From: Symbiodinium natans
Taxonomy: Eukaryota; Sar; Dinophyceae; Suessiales; Symbiodiniaceae
Direction of reading: 5' to 3'
Assembly (NCBI GenBank): GCA_905221605.1
Contig: CAJNDS010002146.1
Coordinates: 374,001 to 438,000, forward strand
DNA length: 64,000 nt
The translations under genes were made by a program, and so were the position numbers. Below the pieces are notes generated by a model. It had not been told where the DNA came from, searched no databases, and worked only from the letters and a program-made list of their open reading frames with translations. This document shows, piece by piece, positions 54,116 to 64,000 of the stretch. Within the stretch, counting starts at the first letter, position 1; each line of letters opens with the position of its first letter.

Positions 54116-56010
54116 GCAGTGAAGGCCCAAACGGACTTCAAGTCATGGAAGGGTCGCCCGTTGCTTGCTGCTCTCAACCCTTTCTGAGAAGGTTGAAGGC
54201 CTGCAGCTGCGGACCGATCCGGATTCGGCCATGGCTTTGTTGCGAGATCTTTTTGAGAAGAGCCTTGGAAGCAATGATTGCCAGACTCATGCTGTTCTCG
54301 TGGCGACAGCGAGTGTTGCTTGTGCTTGCCGGCTGAAGAGCCGACATCTTGCAGGCATTCTGTTCTGGTCTTCAAGTCCGCGTGCTTGACCGATGACGAG
54401 CTCATCAACTTCGCAAGAGACTTGCCTCTCAACGTGCACGCTTAAGCTGGCTTAAGCTGAAAGAGTTCGTCTGGATCCAAGTCCGAGGAGCCTTCGCAGG
54501 TCAGTTCCCAGGTGCCGAGCTCGAGGCCAGTGAAGGCCCAGCTGGGGGTCGCACACAGGGAGCCAGCTCGTCGCGTCTCATTGGCACCTCATCAAGCAAC
54601 GAAGTTCTGAACAGCCATCAGTCCTTGTCAAGCACTGGCCCTGTTGATGTGGCTAGCTTAGGTCGGATTGCAAACTTCAACCTCGAAACAGGCCTGTCGT
54701 CGAAGTGGGGCAATCCACTGGTAACGTCGTCTTTCAGCTCAGCTGGGGGACTTGGCAGGCTGCATCCTGCATTCGGACAGCGGCCTCATGAAACTGCGGG
54801 CTGGCAATGGGCTTTGGCATATCGACTCTTCCTTCAAGGCCACGATCGCAACGTTTTTTTTCATGATGTTTTCAAGATGTGGGGGGTTGATCTAAATCGT
54901 GGGGCCTTGTTTAGGTGCCCTGAGCTTGATGAGCAGTGCGGGTTTGATTTTTAGGTCCCCTCCGACCCTATTTCACGGGCATTTGTGGTGAAGGTGACGC
55001 CAGCTTTGGCTTCCTTCATGCTGGGCAACGTGGTGGTTCCACCAGGATCCTCGTTAATGTTGATCAGTCCAGGTTGGGAAGGTTTAGGAAGTCAGAAGCC
55101 AGACAAAGCAAGTTTAAAAGAATCGAAGAGAAAGATGGCCTCTTTCCAGCTGCGGCAGGAAGCGGTGGAGAGACAGAGTTTGCTTCTTCTCGTGCGGCTT
55201 TCGGTGCATTGGATGCGGCGGAGCAAGCCGAGCTTTCACGCCTTATTTGTAGCCAGGCTGCAGTCTTGCAAAGAGTCAAAGAGTGACGTGTTTCAGAGGC
55301 AAGGGTCCAGTGCAGTCATAACTGCGGGCTGCTCCTCTTGTGAGGCCTGTGATGCTGCCACACGCTGCCTGTAGGCCTCGTTTGCGCCTCTGCCCGTGAG
55401 GTGTCCATGACTTCCGGTATAGCCTGGGCCTGACCGGATGCTCAGCTCGATTCCTTCGGCGCCTTCCGCCTGCACGCCATTTCCTCGTGCGAGAGACACC
55501 CGCCGGGAGGCTGCTGAAACGGTCCAGCTGCCAGATGCACCCTGATGTGCCGCAATGTCTCTGCCATCTCCGGCTCCAGGTCCCTCTTCGCTGGTCGGCA
55601 CTGCAGTCACATCGAGGGCATGCCTCTGCAGTCCGGGCGCGCGTTGATCAGGAGAGGGACCTGGACTCGCTCATGCGAGATTGCGAGTGGATGTGAGTGC
55701 TGCAGTGATTGGTAATAAGTAGTGTTCTACCTGCCCCGTGGCTCCAAAAAGGGAGAGAGACCGCAGGAAGATCAACAAGCACGTGGCGCAGGAGCAGTGG
55801 CTCGGTTTGTCTTGGCACCTTTTCTCTTCTTGTGCCGTTGTGGGATTGCAATGTGTGTGTGTGTGTGCGTCCACCAAGTACAGGTTCATCTATCGCCACT
55901 CGTGGTCGGAGGGTGACCTCGTGGTTTGCGATAACAGAAGCTGCGTTCACCGAGGGCGGCCATGGAGAAACCCTCAGACCAAGCGACAGATTTCTTTGGT
56001 CAAGGTTGCG
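54116..56010 (+). CDS. TauD/TfdA-family Fe(II)/2-oxoglutarate dioxygenase (multi-exon, possible frameshift)
   Basis: These enzymes hydroxylate small molecules such as taurine, carnitine precursors or aryloxy acids using 2-oxoglutarate and O2. NPFSEKVEGLQLRTDPDSAM and ALLRDLFEKSLG (54177-54275) match the N-terminal G.eveg.dL....... region; SVLVFKSACLTDDELINFAR (54358-54417) matches vlvfrg..ltd.el..FAr; NGLWHIDSSFKATI (54806-54846) holds the iron-binding H-x-D (His 54818-54820, Asp 54824-54826); LASFMLGNVVVPP (55006-55046) and GGETEFASSRAAFGALDAAE (55163-55222) follow; then RSLFAGRHCSHIEGM (55580-55627); and FIYRHSWSEGDLVVCDNRSC, VHRG (55885-55955) with the distal His and an Arg for 2-oxoglutarate. 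The last two need different frames: the 5' half of the exon near 55580-55640 reads in one frame and RDLDSLMRDCEW (55656-55690), which joins by a GT-AG intron (55693-55883) to the final exon, in another. The substrate is unknown. Confidence 0.8.
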
Positions 56011-56169
56011 GAAGGCCAGGTCATCGCGTCAAGAAAAAAAAGCGGGGTGGCCAATTTCTTGAGAACTGCCAGGTCGGAACGAAGTTGCTGCTGGGCTTCG
56101 GGGTTGCGGCCGGGCTCTCAGGTTTCTGATGTTTCTGTTGCTGCTCTGATGATTCTGATGTGACAGTTC

Positions 56170-59100
56170 AAAAGAGTTCAAAAGCCCATGTGGCCAAGCC
56201 AAGGGCCTCTCTTGCGGGACATGAAGTTGCCGCTCGGCCCCGTCGCCCAGGCGCTGCGGTCAACGGACCCTGTGCAGCGCTGATTCCGTTTGTTCTGAAA
56301 GCCGCCGAACATGCACTCCCCTCCCTATCCCTCGTGCATCTCATGTATACTGTTGAGTCTTTGAATGCTCTCCTCCTCCCTCGTGAGGCTGCCGCTCAGC
56401 CCAAAGAGGCAGAGGCTCTCGCCATGCTTCAAGCTGTGGGCTGGGAGGCCGGAGCCCAAGCCTAGTAAGTGGAACAGCCGCAATGTGCCACAACCCTTCG
56501 CCCTTATAGACGATGTTCTGCTTGCACACATCGTCCGCCAGGAGCTTGACCTTGCAAAGGCGGACGGTGGAATGCAACTTGGTGGAGGAATGTCAGATGT
56601 TTATGGCGAGCCGTGGCCTCTTGTGATGGCTGAGGTACTGTCAGCAAGCTTTGCTGCGAGAAGAATCGCTCAGAGAAGCAGCGAGAAAAGTTCTTGGGCT
56701 GCTAGGGAACTTGTTCTAGCGGCTGCTGAACACCTGTTGCATTTGCTCCGTTTCCTCTTCCATTCTGTGAGAGCCTGGTAGGCCCGAAAGGCCTTCCAAG
56801 ACATATTGGACGAAGGCCTGCAGCCGAGCGACGCAGCCTCAGATTCGAGAAGTTGTTTCGCGCAAGTTTTTAAACGCGGAAGTTCGGACAAACTGGCGCT
56901 GGAAGATCTTGGATAATTCGCTTTGTCCATTCCCAGGCCCAGACGTTCGGCGCGCTGGTGAACGCTTCTGTGCGGGTCGGAGATCTGTCCCAGGCAGTGA
57001 TGGCAATCAAAGCTCATGCAGGGGAACTAGAAGAAGCACAGTGCAGCGATTTTGTTCCCATGCCCTCTTGCAGGCAAGGACTTGGCTAGCTGAGTCTACC
57101 AAGTGTGGGGTGGACCCTGGCGCCGGGGGCTCAGCCATACAGTTGGCCCAGCTAACCTTCGGTCGGTGGGTTTTCTTGCGAAGGCAAGTGTTCTTTTTGT
57201 TTGTTTAAGGGTGGCATCCAAAAGAGCTCAAGTAGGAGTGTGTTGGCATCGCAGGTGCTCTTTCTTGTCTAGGTCTCGTGCGCGTCAAGCATGCCAAGTA
57301 TGATTGTTGTGACCCCAGCGGTGGAACCCTGCCACCCTTGTTCGGCTGGCTGGGGGCCAGGCCCCGCCACGAGAACACCTTGTTGCGCCTGTGGCTGCGC
57401 CTGTTGCTCCATACACCCGAACGAAACCTGAACCCGATAGCCCTGTCACCCCTAAACTTGTTGCACGTGTGGTTGCGGCCCGTGGTTGCGCCTGCGACTA
57501 CGCCGCATGCACTTGTGCCCCTGGCACCCGCTGCTGCGCCAAGTCCTGCGCTGCAGGCTGCTTGGCAGGGCCTTTCTGTGTCAGGGGCCTTGCCCTATGG
57601 CGGTCGCTGCGGAGGGCTTTTGCGGGGGTTGGCGTGCAGGAAGTGCGGGAAGCTCCATGGCAGACTGGTTGGTTTGCCTTGTCCAGTGGACCCGGAGGCC
57701 CCCCCCCCCCAGTCGCGGAGTTGGGTTCGGTCTTGGGTTCAGGGTCAAGGGGTTCAGAAAGACGCAGGTCAGGACTCGGTTTTTTGGGATTTCAGGGTTT
57801 GGGCTTTCGGGCACCCTGCAGTAGGGGGATGTGCACCTGGGCGGTGTTCCGAATGGCGCTCTCGCCTCGGTTCTACGCGCGTGCACATCGGGCTCCTCGT
57901 GATGTGCTGCTATGGTCTTACACTGTTTGCAGTCTACGCCGGCGTATGCCGGCATAATACGCTTACATACTCAAAGTCGGTTTTGTGCGGAAGCAGTTGT
58001 GGGAGCCAACTTGAAACTGAACTGGGCTGTCGCCACGCAGGATGCGGAAGGGTTTTGTGGAAACATGTCCAGAAGTATTGTAGAAATACCACTGCAGCAG
58101 GTTCCTTGTAATGCAAGTAGTAGTACGAAGAGAAAGAGAGTGTTGTTGAGTGATCTCGGATTCGACATTCGCCGAAGCTCTGCGGAAGCGCCCTGGAGAG
58201 CTCAGGTGGTGGCTCACACCACGCTGCTGAAGGGCCTGTGCGAAGCAGGTCGCGTCCACGAAGCTCAGCAGGCTCTCTACGCTTTGTACATTGCCATGCT
58301 TCTCGGATTCTTTGGGAATTCGAATTTTGGCAGAGTGGTTCTCTCAGGCGCTTGATGACATGCTGAAAGCTGGCTGCCAACCCAACATACGCACGGCCAA
58401 CACGTTACCTGGCAGTGCACCCGGTGTCTGGTGCATTGTAGTCTTTGCCATTATAGGGGTGCGGTACCGGTTCTTTTCATTTTGGTTCCGCTTTTCGGTA
58501 CCGTGTCAAATGGACCCCCCCCCCCGCCCCCAAAAGGGCCCCCTCTCAAAAATGCTCAGGCTTCTTCGAGGCCTGCGCTGTCACGACGCTGATGATGTCT
58601 CTGATACACATTTTGCGGAGGTGAGGTCACCACTAAGCCAGTGCTACCCCCCTCTCCCCGTCCCCCCCTCCTAACCCCGAAGCCCTGACACCCTTAACCC
58701 TAAAGCCGAAACCTTAACACCCCAAAAGCCTAAAAACCCAAGAACCTTCCGACTAACCCTAAGGCCGAAAATCGTAACAGTGGAGAATGGTAATGAGAGC
58801 CCACAGAATCTCTCAATGCTGGGTGATGTCGGGTTCAGGGACGCTTTTGCCTCGAAGAGGCTTTCGACGTGCCGGAGAGGTCGAGGCTTCGCTTGAACTC
58901 CTCAGGTCGCGGCCCTAAGCCACAGCTGTCGGTTCAAGGCGAGAGGGATGCTTGCACCGCCTCGAAAGGCGAATGGAAGATGAATGGGGTCTCTCCCCGG
59001 ATGAGTGGCTGGCATGTCTCATTCGTTTGTTTTTGTGCAGGCATTGCCCAGATGGGCGCCAAGGGATTACAGCTCCAAGCCACATTGCCAGGCGACGAGC

Positions 59101-60130
59101 TGCGAGTATGCAGTGGCACTACTTTGCCAAGGCCTTCGCGTCAAAGCTGCGCGCGCCCTGCTCAAGAGGCGCTGGGCCTCTCCTGGCTGCTGCCTAGCCT
59201 GTGCCAACATCTGGTTGTTGCGGCTACCTCTTCCTAATGAAATGCTGCTGCTGCCCATTCTGTTGCGTGACCAGTTGTGTCAGAGTTTAGATTCTGCTAC
59301 ATTTCTATTGGCTGCTGCCAGTGCAGGAGCCTGGGTAAGGCCACGGCGGCCACTGCAGAAGGCTGTTCTGATGGCGTTAATCTCGGGATGTTTGTTGTAC
59401 GCCGCTTGCTGTTCGACGAAGAGCATGTTTTCTAGTACTGAGGCACCGATGACGCCTTCACGACGTGGGAAGGCAGCGCTCCAGAGGACCGTCACAAACT
59501 TTGCCCGCTTGGTTGCCATCAAGGTGGACGGGCCGCGGCCCTCCGCAACCGTGCTAGTGACGGCCTTTGCTGAGTTGAACTTAACCTTATTTTGCATCCA
59601 TCCCGGAATCCCTGCTTGGGCACCTTGTCTGCAAGGTCTCTGGACAATGGTGGCTGAAGCTTCACTCCTGTGCAAAGAGCCACGTGTTCGGGCGATGATC
59701 TCAGATCAGAGAAGCCGGTGAGCCTCCATCGGAACATTGATGTCGTTCGAGGCTCGGAGAGCTCTGAAACGCGCCAAAACTTTGCGTCGGAAGGCAGCTA
59801 GTGAGAAAGCTTTTATGTCGCTTTCCTGCCGAAGAGCTTTTATGGTTGTTCAGGCTGCGAACTGGCAGAAGCAGGACGCTGAATATGGCTGACTTGTGTC
59901 CACACCATTATTGAGTTGAACAGGCCGCTTTGTGTGCCATTGCTCACAGGAGACTCCAGCAACGACGAAAGAGGCTGGGCCAGGACGCTTGCTCGAGCTG
60001 TGTGCAGGCTTAAACTTCGCTGACAGCTTCATACAGTGCACTGGTAATCACTGCTATACTACTGCTATACTTATCCGAGGAGCATCTTCGGCCCGTCTCT
60101 TTGCGGAGTTCAAAGAGCGACCGCCTCACC
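56170..60130 (+). CDS. Second pentatricopeptide repeat protein (multi-exon)
   Basis: Clear P-class PPR helices: KAFQDILDEGLQPSDAASDS at 56788-56847, TFGALVNASVRVGDLSQAVM and AIKAHAGELEE at 56943-57035, VVAHTTLLKGLCEAGRVHEA and QQAL at 58206-58277, LDDMLKAGCQPNIRTANT at 58356-58409, GEVEASLELLRSRP near 58875-58915, and CEYAVALLCQGLRVKAARAL with LKRRW at 59101-59172. A basic helix RALKRAKTLRRKAA (59757-59798) and LLELCAG (59991-60011) follow. Earlier exons are less certain (LDLAKADGGMQLGGGMSDVY near 56540-56600; VQKPMWPSQGPLLRDMKLPL near 56178-56240, which could instead end the dioxygenase gene). LLELCAG resembles motif I of SAM-dependent methyltransferases, but no further motif was seen. Organelle RNA binding is the expected role. 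The long GC-rich frame at 57278-58111 is probably largely intron. Confidence 0.7.
58676..58775. repeat. Degenerate CCCTAAA-like stretch
   Basis: Variants of aaccctaaa (ccttaaccctaaagcc, actaaccctaaggcc) spread over 100 bases, inside the span of the second PPR gene, preceded by C-rich tracts (58516-58530, 58650-58675). Confidence 0.65.
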
Positions 60131-60699
60131 CGAGACCCCGTGCCTTTTGAGGAAAAGAGAAGAGCGCTGCTGTGAGCATAGCGAAGAGTTCATTCTGTCA
60201 AGGCGCGAGCTCTCAAGGAGAGCTTCGCTCATCGAGGAACATCTGAGAAGCCACAGCCTGAGGAGATGAAAAACGTTTGATCCGTCATGAAGTTGCGCCC
60301 GTCTCGAGATGGTTGATCAGGCCAAACTAAGCCCTTGGAAGCACCGGTGTCTGCGGCCTAGCTCAAGCCTTCAGTGACTATGCAGCACCGTCACGCAAAT
60401 GTGTGCACATATTGCAGGCTGGTGTAGGGCTAGTAGGTTTTTGCGTGAGCTTCACTCAGGAAGCACATGGCCAGACTCCTTGCTCTCCCGCGGACGGACG
60501 CTGACCCGGCCTCAGCCTGCTTCGAGCACGGGGTTTGCTAGGTTTCTTTTCGTGGCCTTTCGGGCTAAAATGGGGCTCATAATAGGGCCGGCGGTTTGGC
60601 TTTCAGGGTATCTACGGCCAGCGCTGTCGCCTTCCACCCATCCTGGCTCGAGGCATCTGCTCAGGGTTTCATCGTCTACACCCTTCTCTTCACCATCAC

Positions 60700-62711
60700 T
60701 GCCTAGTGCTGTTAAAGAAGCACCGAAGTTTAGTCAAGCAGAAGTACCAGCATGGATGTCGCAACCGCAACAAACCAGGAACAGCTTCGGAAGACTCAAG
60801 TTTTCTGTTGAATCGCATTGAATCGCCCAAATGGCGGAGTACCAGGGCGTGTGGTCGCACCTGGCCAAAGAGTCGCTTCCGGTTGACGAGAATCTGGCGA
60901 CCTGGACCTTGGAAGAAAGGTCTCAGTATCTGCAGACCAATGGCGTCCTGGTCGAGGGCCAGGACTGGCATGACTGGCCCAATGGCCTTTAACAGGAAGC
61001 TTGCGTTAGATGTGGAGAGGCAGGCCACCTCTCGATTGTGTATACAACCTTTAAGTATTTTGAAGAGTTTAGATGTAATGGGTCATTCGAGGGAATGTGC
61101 AGCAGTGAAGTCGCGCATGGTCCGCCATGTCCTGACTATTCCTACCTTGTCTGGAGGATCCATTCCTGGTGACCTTTCTTTGCGACATTCTGGCCAGCAG
61201 TGTCCTGCCGGCTCCCTGGTCCCTCTGCCGGGACGAGCACAGGAACCTCTTTTTCTGGAATCAGACCACCAACGAGACCGCGTGGGCCGGGCTCATAGTT
61301 AAACCAGGGTTGCCGCCTGAGTTGCACCTGCCGAAACGGGAGCCTCGATTCACCCTCGCAAAAAATCGAGGTGCATCCGCTGGATGGAATCCTTCGCGAA
61401 GTGTTGTCGGCTTTCCAAACTTGCATTCAGCTGCCGGCGAATTTGAGAGACCAAACCTTGAATGCGCTGCAGGACCGCCTCTCTTCGCGGTATTTTAGCA
61501 AGGGTTGTGACCAGAGCTGTAATAAGTTCAGATGACTTCACTGCTTCACTGCAACAGGAGTCTTGGGAGGCTGGCATCACCAAGCTGCTCTTCGAGTGGC
61601 AGCAGGCAGAGGACGATTCTGGCCAGGTCTATTACCACAACGCCGAAAAGCAGCTGTCGATGTGGGAGCATCCTTCGTTAGTCTTCCTGCCGCGACAATA
61701 CATGTTGCTGGGCTCAACATCGAAGTGATGAGCTCAAAAGTATTGTAGTGCAGGCCTTCCACGTCACACGTACATATGTAAGAATGTAGCCTAGACTGCA
61801 TGCATACGTGTATAACATGCATGCTTCTGTAACTGCTTGTACAATACATGTGCAGAATCTCCTCTGTGCGTGAGAGAGAGATTTTTTTGTCTTATGTGTT
61901 AGTAAGAGCACTTCTGATCGAAACGGTGGAAACGGGTGCATTCTCAGCTCTCAACGAGTTGCTTTGCTTTGCCAGGCGAGAGCAGGCCTTGAACAGAATG
62001 CGGGATCTGGCTTACTTGGAAGGCATTGGTGCACTGGCAAGTCGTGGAGGGAGCCGAGAAATTTACCAAGCACTCAAGCTGTCCAAGATGAAGATCGCGG
62101 AGCAGATCTCAATCCTGTCCCCCAAGAAATCGAAGGATCTCTCCTTGGATCGATCTGTGACCACGGACACAGTGCAAAGCTCTCTGTCAGATTTGCAAGC
62201 CAGCAAGGAGCAGACGAGCAAGGAGCAGACGAGCAAGGAGCAGACGAGCAAGGCACTGCCATCAGAGAACCCAAGCAAGTCAGGGCAGGAGGCGGTTCAG
62301 ATGCCGCAAACACCGCAAACACCACAAACCCCTCTTCCAGTGCCAGAGGGCAAAGATGACAAGGCTTCCACAGCCCCGGCACGGCTGATGCAGCGAGGTA
62401 TTGAAATCGAGAGGAACAATGCCGCTGCAAAGTCGGTGTTGCGTTTGGCCGGGGACCTTCTGCAGGCCAACGGAAGCGGACAGCCAATCCGTCACAGCCA
62501 ACGCTCGGCGTTCCTGCGAAGCCCGAAGCAGAGACTTGCAAAATCCGTCTCGGACGGCCACATCAAGTTCAACTGGGCAAGGCAAAAGTCCATGGACTTG
62601 CAGGCATCCCTGACCTTGGAGGAGAAAGCCTGGTGGTGGCCATGCGCGCCGAAGGGTGTGACCAGCCCTGTCAAAGTTTCACAGAATAGCTCCCATCTTC
62701 TCACCAGGTAG
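60700..62711 (+). CDS. WW-domain protein with low-complexity C terminus (multi-exon)
   Basis: Two WW modules, which bind proline-rich ligands, are readable. The first is PAPWSLCRDEHRNLFFWNQT with TNETAW (61209-61290); the second is FEWQQAEDDSGQVYYHNAEK with QLSMWEHPS (61590-61680). Each has both Trp and the aromatic pair (FFW or VYY) expected. Upstream, MAEYQGVWSHLAKESLPVDE and DLATWTLEERS-like sequence (60830-60925) forms an exon that opens with ATG; ENLATWTLEERSQYLQTNG fits a helical segment. The last exon begins after ttgccag at 61976 and runs to TAG at 62709-62711: ALNRMRDLAYLEGIGALASR, KLSKMKIAEQISILSPKKSK, three copies of SKEQT, three of PQT, and a basic tail. The tail is probably disordered. 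The repeated WW-plus-tail layout suggests an adaptor; a specific pathway cannot be named. Confidence 0.7.
62204..62252 (+). repeat. In-frame 15-bp tandem repeat
   Basis: Three exact copies of a 15-base unit (gcaaggagcagacga) encode SKEQT repeats in the last exon of the WW gene. A 9-base repeat encoding PQT follows at 62307-62332. Confidence 0.9.
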
Positions 62712-63157
62712 CGCGTAGGTAGCAAGATGTAGCAAGATGTAGCAAGCACCTGTTTCACACGTTCGCCGAGTATTTTCACATGATATTTTCACACCGACCC
62801 CTCCAACGAACCCAGCTCTTAGCAGCAGAGGGCGCGTGTTCCAACGCGGTCAAGTTTTGTCGACCCAGCGTTTAACGAGCAGGCTGCGCATCTGGTGTGT
62901 TCAGATGGCGCCTAATTCGGCTGCCTCACAGAACCTGGCCCAAGGCACGCAGCAGCCTGGTAGTGAAAGAGTAGAGACTTGGGATGCCAAACGACGAAAA
63001 AGTTGTGAATCCTCGCATCAAGAATCCAGTTGTTGCCTGCTATGCATCCCGTTAGTGTCGGACTGCCGATGACTGCTGCAACCGAGGAGACCTGTGCGCT
63101 TAGCCCCGAGCTCTGATTTCGCTAAGTCGGGTGTGCGTGTCCGGTTTGCTACGTGTT

Positions 63158-63217
63158 ACTCTCTCTCTCTCTCTCGCTCTCTTTTTGTCTCTCTCTTTCT
63201 CTCCCTCGTTCTCTCCA
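63158..63217. repeat. CT-rich microsatellite
   Basis: CT dinucleotides with interruptions. Open frames over it are poly-Ser/Leu or Glu/Arg artefacts. Confidence 0.95.
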
Positions 63218-63407
63218 AAAATGCGCATATATGTATGTAACTCTGTGCATATGTGTACGTGGAGACAAAAACATGTTACCGAGATTACCACCTTGGCCGG
63301 TGCACACAGCGCAATCTAGAGCAGATTTTGTGACACGAGGTGGCCAAGCCCTCCTCGAGGAGCTGCGACGGTCCTTCGGGCTGATGCAGCTCGGGTGGAA
63401 GATTGTT

Positions 63408-63467
63408 ATTATTAGAATTAGTATTATCATTATTACTATTATTATTATTGTTATTATTATTGTTTCT
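63408..63467. repeat. ATT trinucleotide-rich microsatellite
   Basis: Imperfect att/gtt/act triplets, read as poly-Ile in one frame. Confidence 0.9.
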
Positions 63468-64000
63468 TTTTCTTTGAGGTTCTGATTTTTTGGCTGTTTA
63501 GCTGCGTGTTCGAAGGAGCTCGTGCCTGTCTAAGGTGCGGTGAGCACCAGCCGAAAGCCCTTGCCTCATGTCGGTGATTTGCAGCCTGCACGAAGGGAGT
63601 TCTGCCTTAGAGGCATGGCGTGACATGGAAAGGTGGAGGCAAAGCTGCTGGAGCGCCTGAGCTCCATAGCAGAAGGGGAAGGACTGATTCAGGGCAGATG
63701 TGAGCCGTGCTCAAGATTCAGCGCATGTGCAGGGCGACTCAACCTGGGTGCTGCATTCCGCAACGCCCTACCACTGAAGGCCTGGCTTCCTGGCTGTTCA
63801 AGTTGCATGAATGGACACTCCAATGACCTAATGTTCCAGACAAGGTCACGAAATGCCACGAACCCATGCTTCCAACGATGTCATGCATGGGCAGTCAAGC
63901 TGACGCCTCAACCAGGTGGAGCTTTGCTCCGGAGAGGCGACTGGGGCCTTCGCAAGCATACCCATAGGACGACATGTGCCAAATATGTATGTGCCTCCGC

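Larger units (their letters stand above)
62712..64000. other. 3' region, no gene seen
   Basis: No family motif on either strand. A short direct repeat (tagcaagatg, three copies, 62718-62748) follows the WW stop codon. The end of the window may cut into a further gene that cannot be recognised. Confidence 0.45.

Noticed and set aside
57830-58030. GC-rich ctacgccggcgtatgccggc palindrome as a functional site
   Set aside because: Short palindrome in an intron-like region, with no known motif.
57278-58111. 277-codon forward frame
   Set aside because: Pro/Ala/Leu-rich, read from GC-rich and ggttt-like repeat sequence, with several overlapping open frames; probably intron of the PPR gene, although its last part overlaps real exon sequence.

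Overview
The window reads as nuclear DNA of a dinoflagellate, most like the symbiotic and free-living Suessiales. The signs are genes broken into many short exons, exon joins that need GC-AG or GA-AG introns as well as GT-AG, almost no spacing between genes, every recognisable gene on the + strand, many PPR and OPR-type organelle RNA-binding proteins, TTTAGGG-type interstitial repeats, and a plastid precursor with a signal peptide followed by an AF-type transit motif. I saw no rRNA, tRNA, CRISPR array or bacterial-style operon. Exon assignments come from reading motifs frame by frame without alignment, so gene ends are approximate unless a splice join is stated.

Layout, left to right, all + strand: 1-4.9 kb, no confident gene; 4.9-9.0 kb, an OPR/HPR-type helical-repeat protein; 10.6-13.3 kb, a RluA-family pseudouridine synthase whose largest intron carries a poly-G tract and a 631-bp terminal-inverted-repeat element; 14.0-15.2 kb, a proline-rich protein; 17.3-20.1 kb, a polypeptide GalNAc-transferase with a ricin-like tail; 20.5-21.2 kb, telomere-like repeats; 21.9-24.0 kb, two unrecognised candidate exons or genes; 25.1-27.7 kb, a CAP-Gly protein; 29.0-34.7 kb, an NRPS-like adenylation-thiolation protein followed by ankyrin repeats; 35.6-36.3 kb, an intronless, probably plastid-targeted ICMT/NnrU-like methyltransferase; 38.2-41.3 kb, a SET-domain lysine methyltransferase of the Rubisco-LSMT/SETD type; 41.6-42.7 kb, an unrecognised gene; 43.4-47.3 kb, the alpha subunit of cytosolic phenylalanyl-tRNA synthetase; 48.6-52.6 kb, a PPR protein; 54.1-56.0 kb, a TauD/TfdA-type 2-oxoglutarate dioxygenase; 56.2-60.1 kb, a second PPR protein; 60.8-62.7 kb, a protein with two WW domains; then simple repeats to the end.

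The genes do not form one pathway. Five of them act on RNA or translation (the OPR protein, the pseudouridine synthase, two PPR proteins and PheRS-alpha), and the rest cover protein glycosylation, lysine methylation, cytoskeleton and small-molecule chemistry. The points most worth following are the adenylation-thiolation-ankyrin architecture, the intact inverted-repeat element with perfect 8-bp target duplications inside a GA-AG intron, the set of GC/GA introns that often repeat their first bases at the start of the downstream exon, and an apparent frameshift in the dioxygenase gene.
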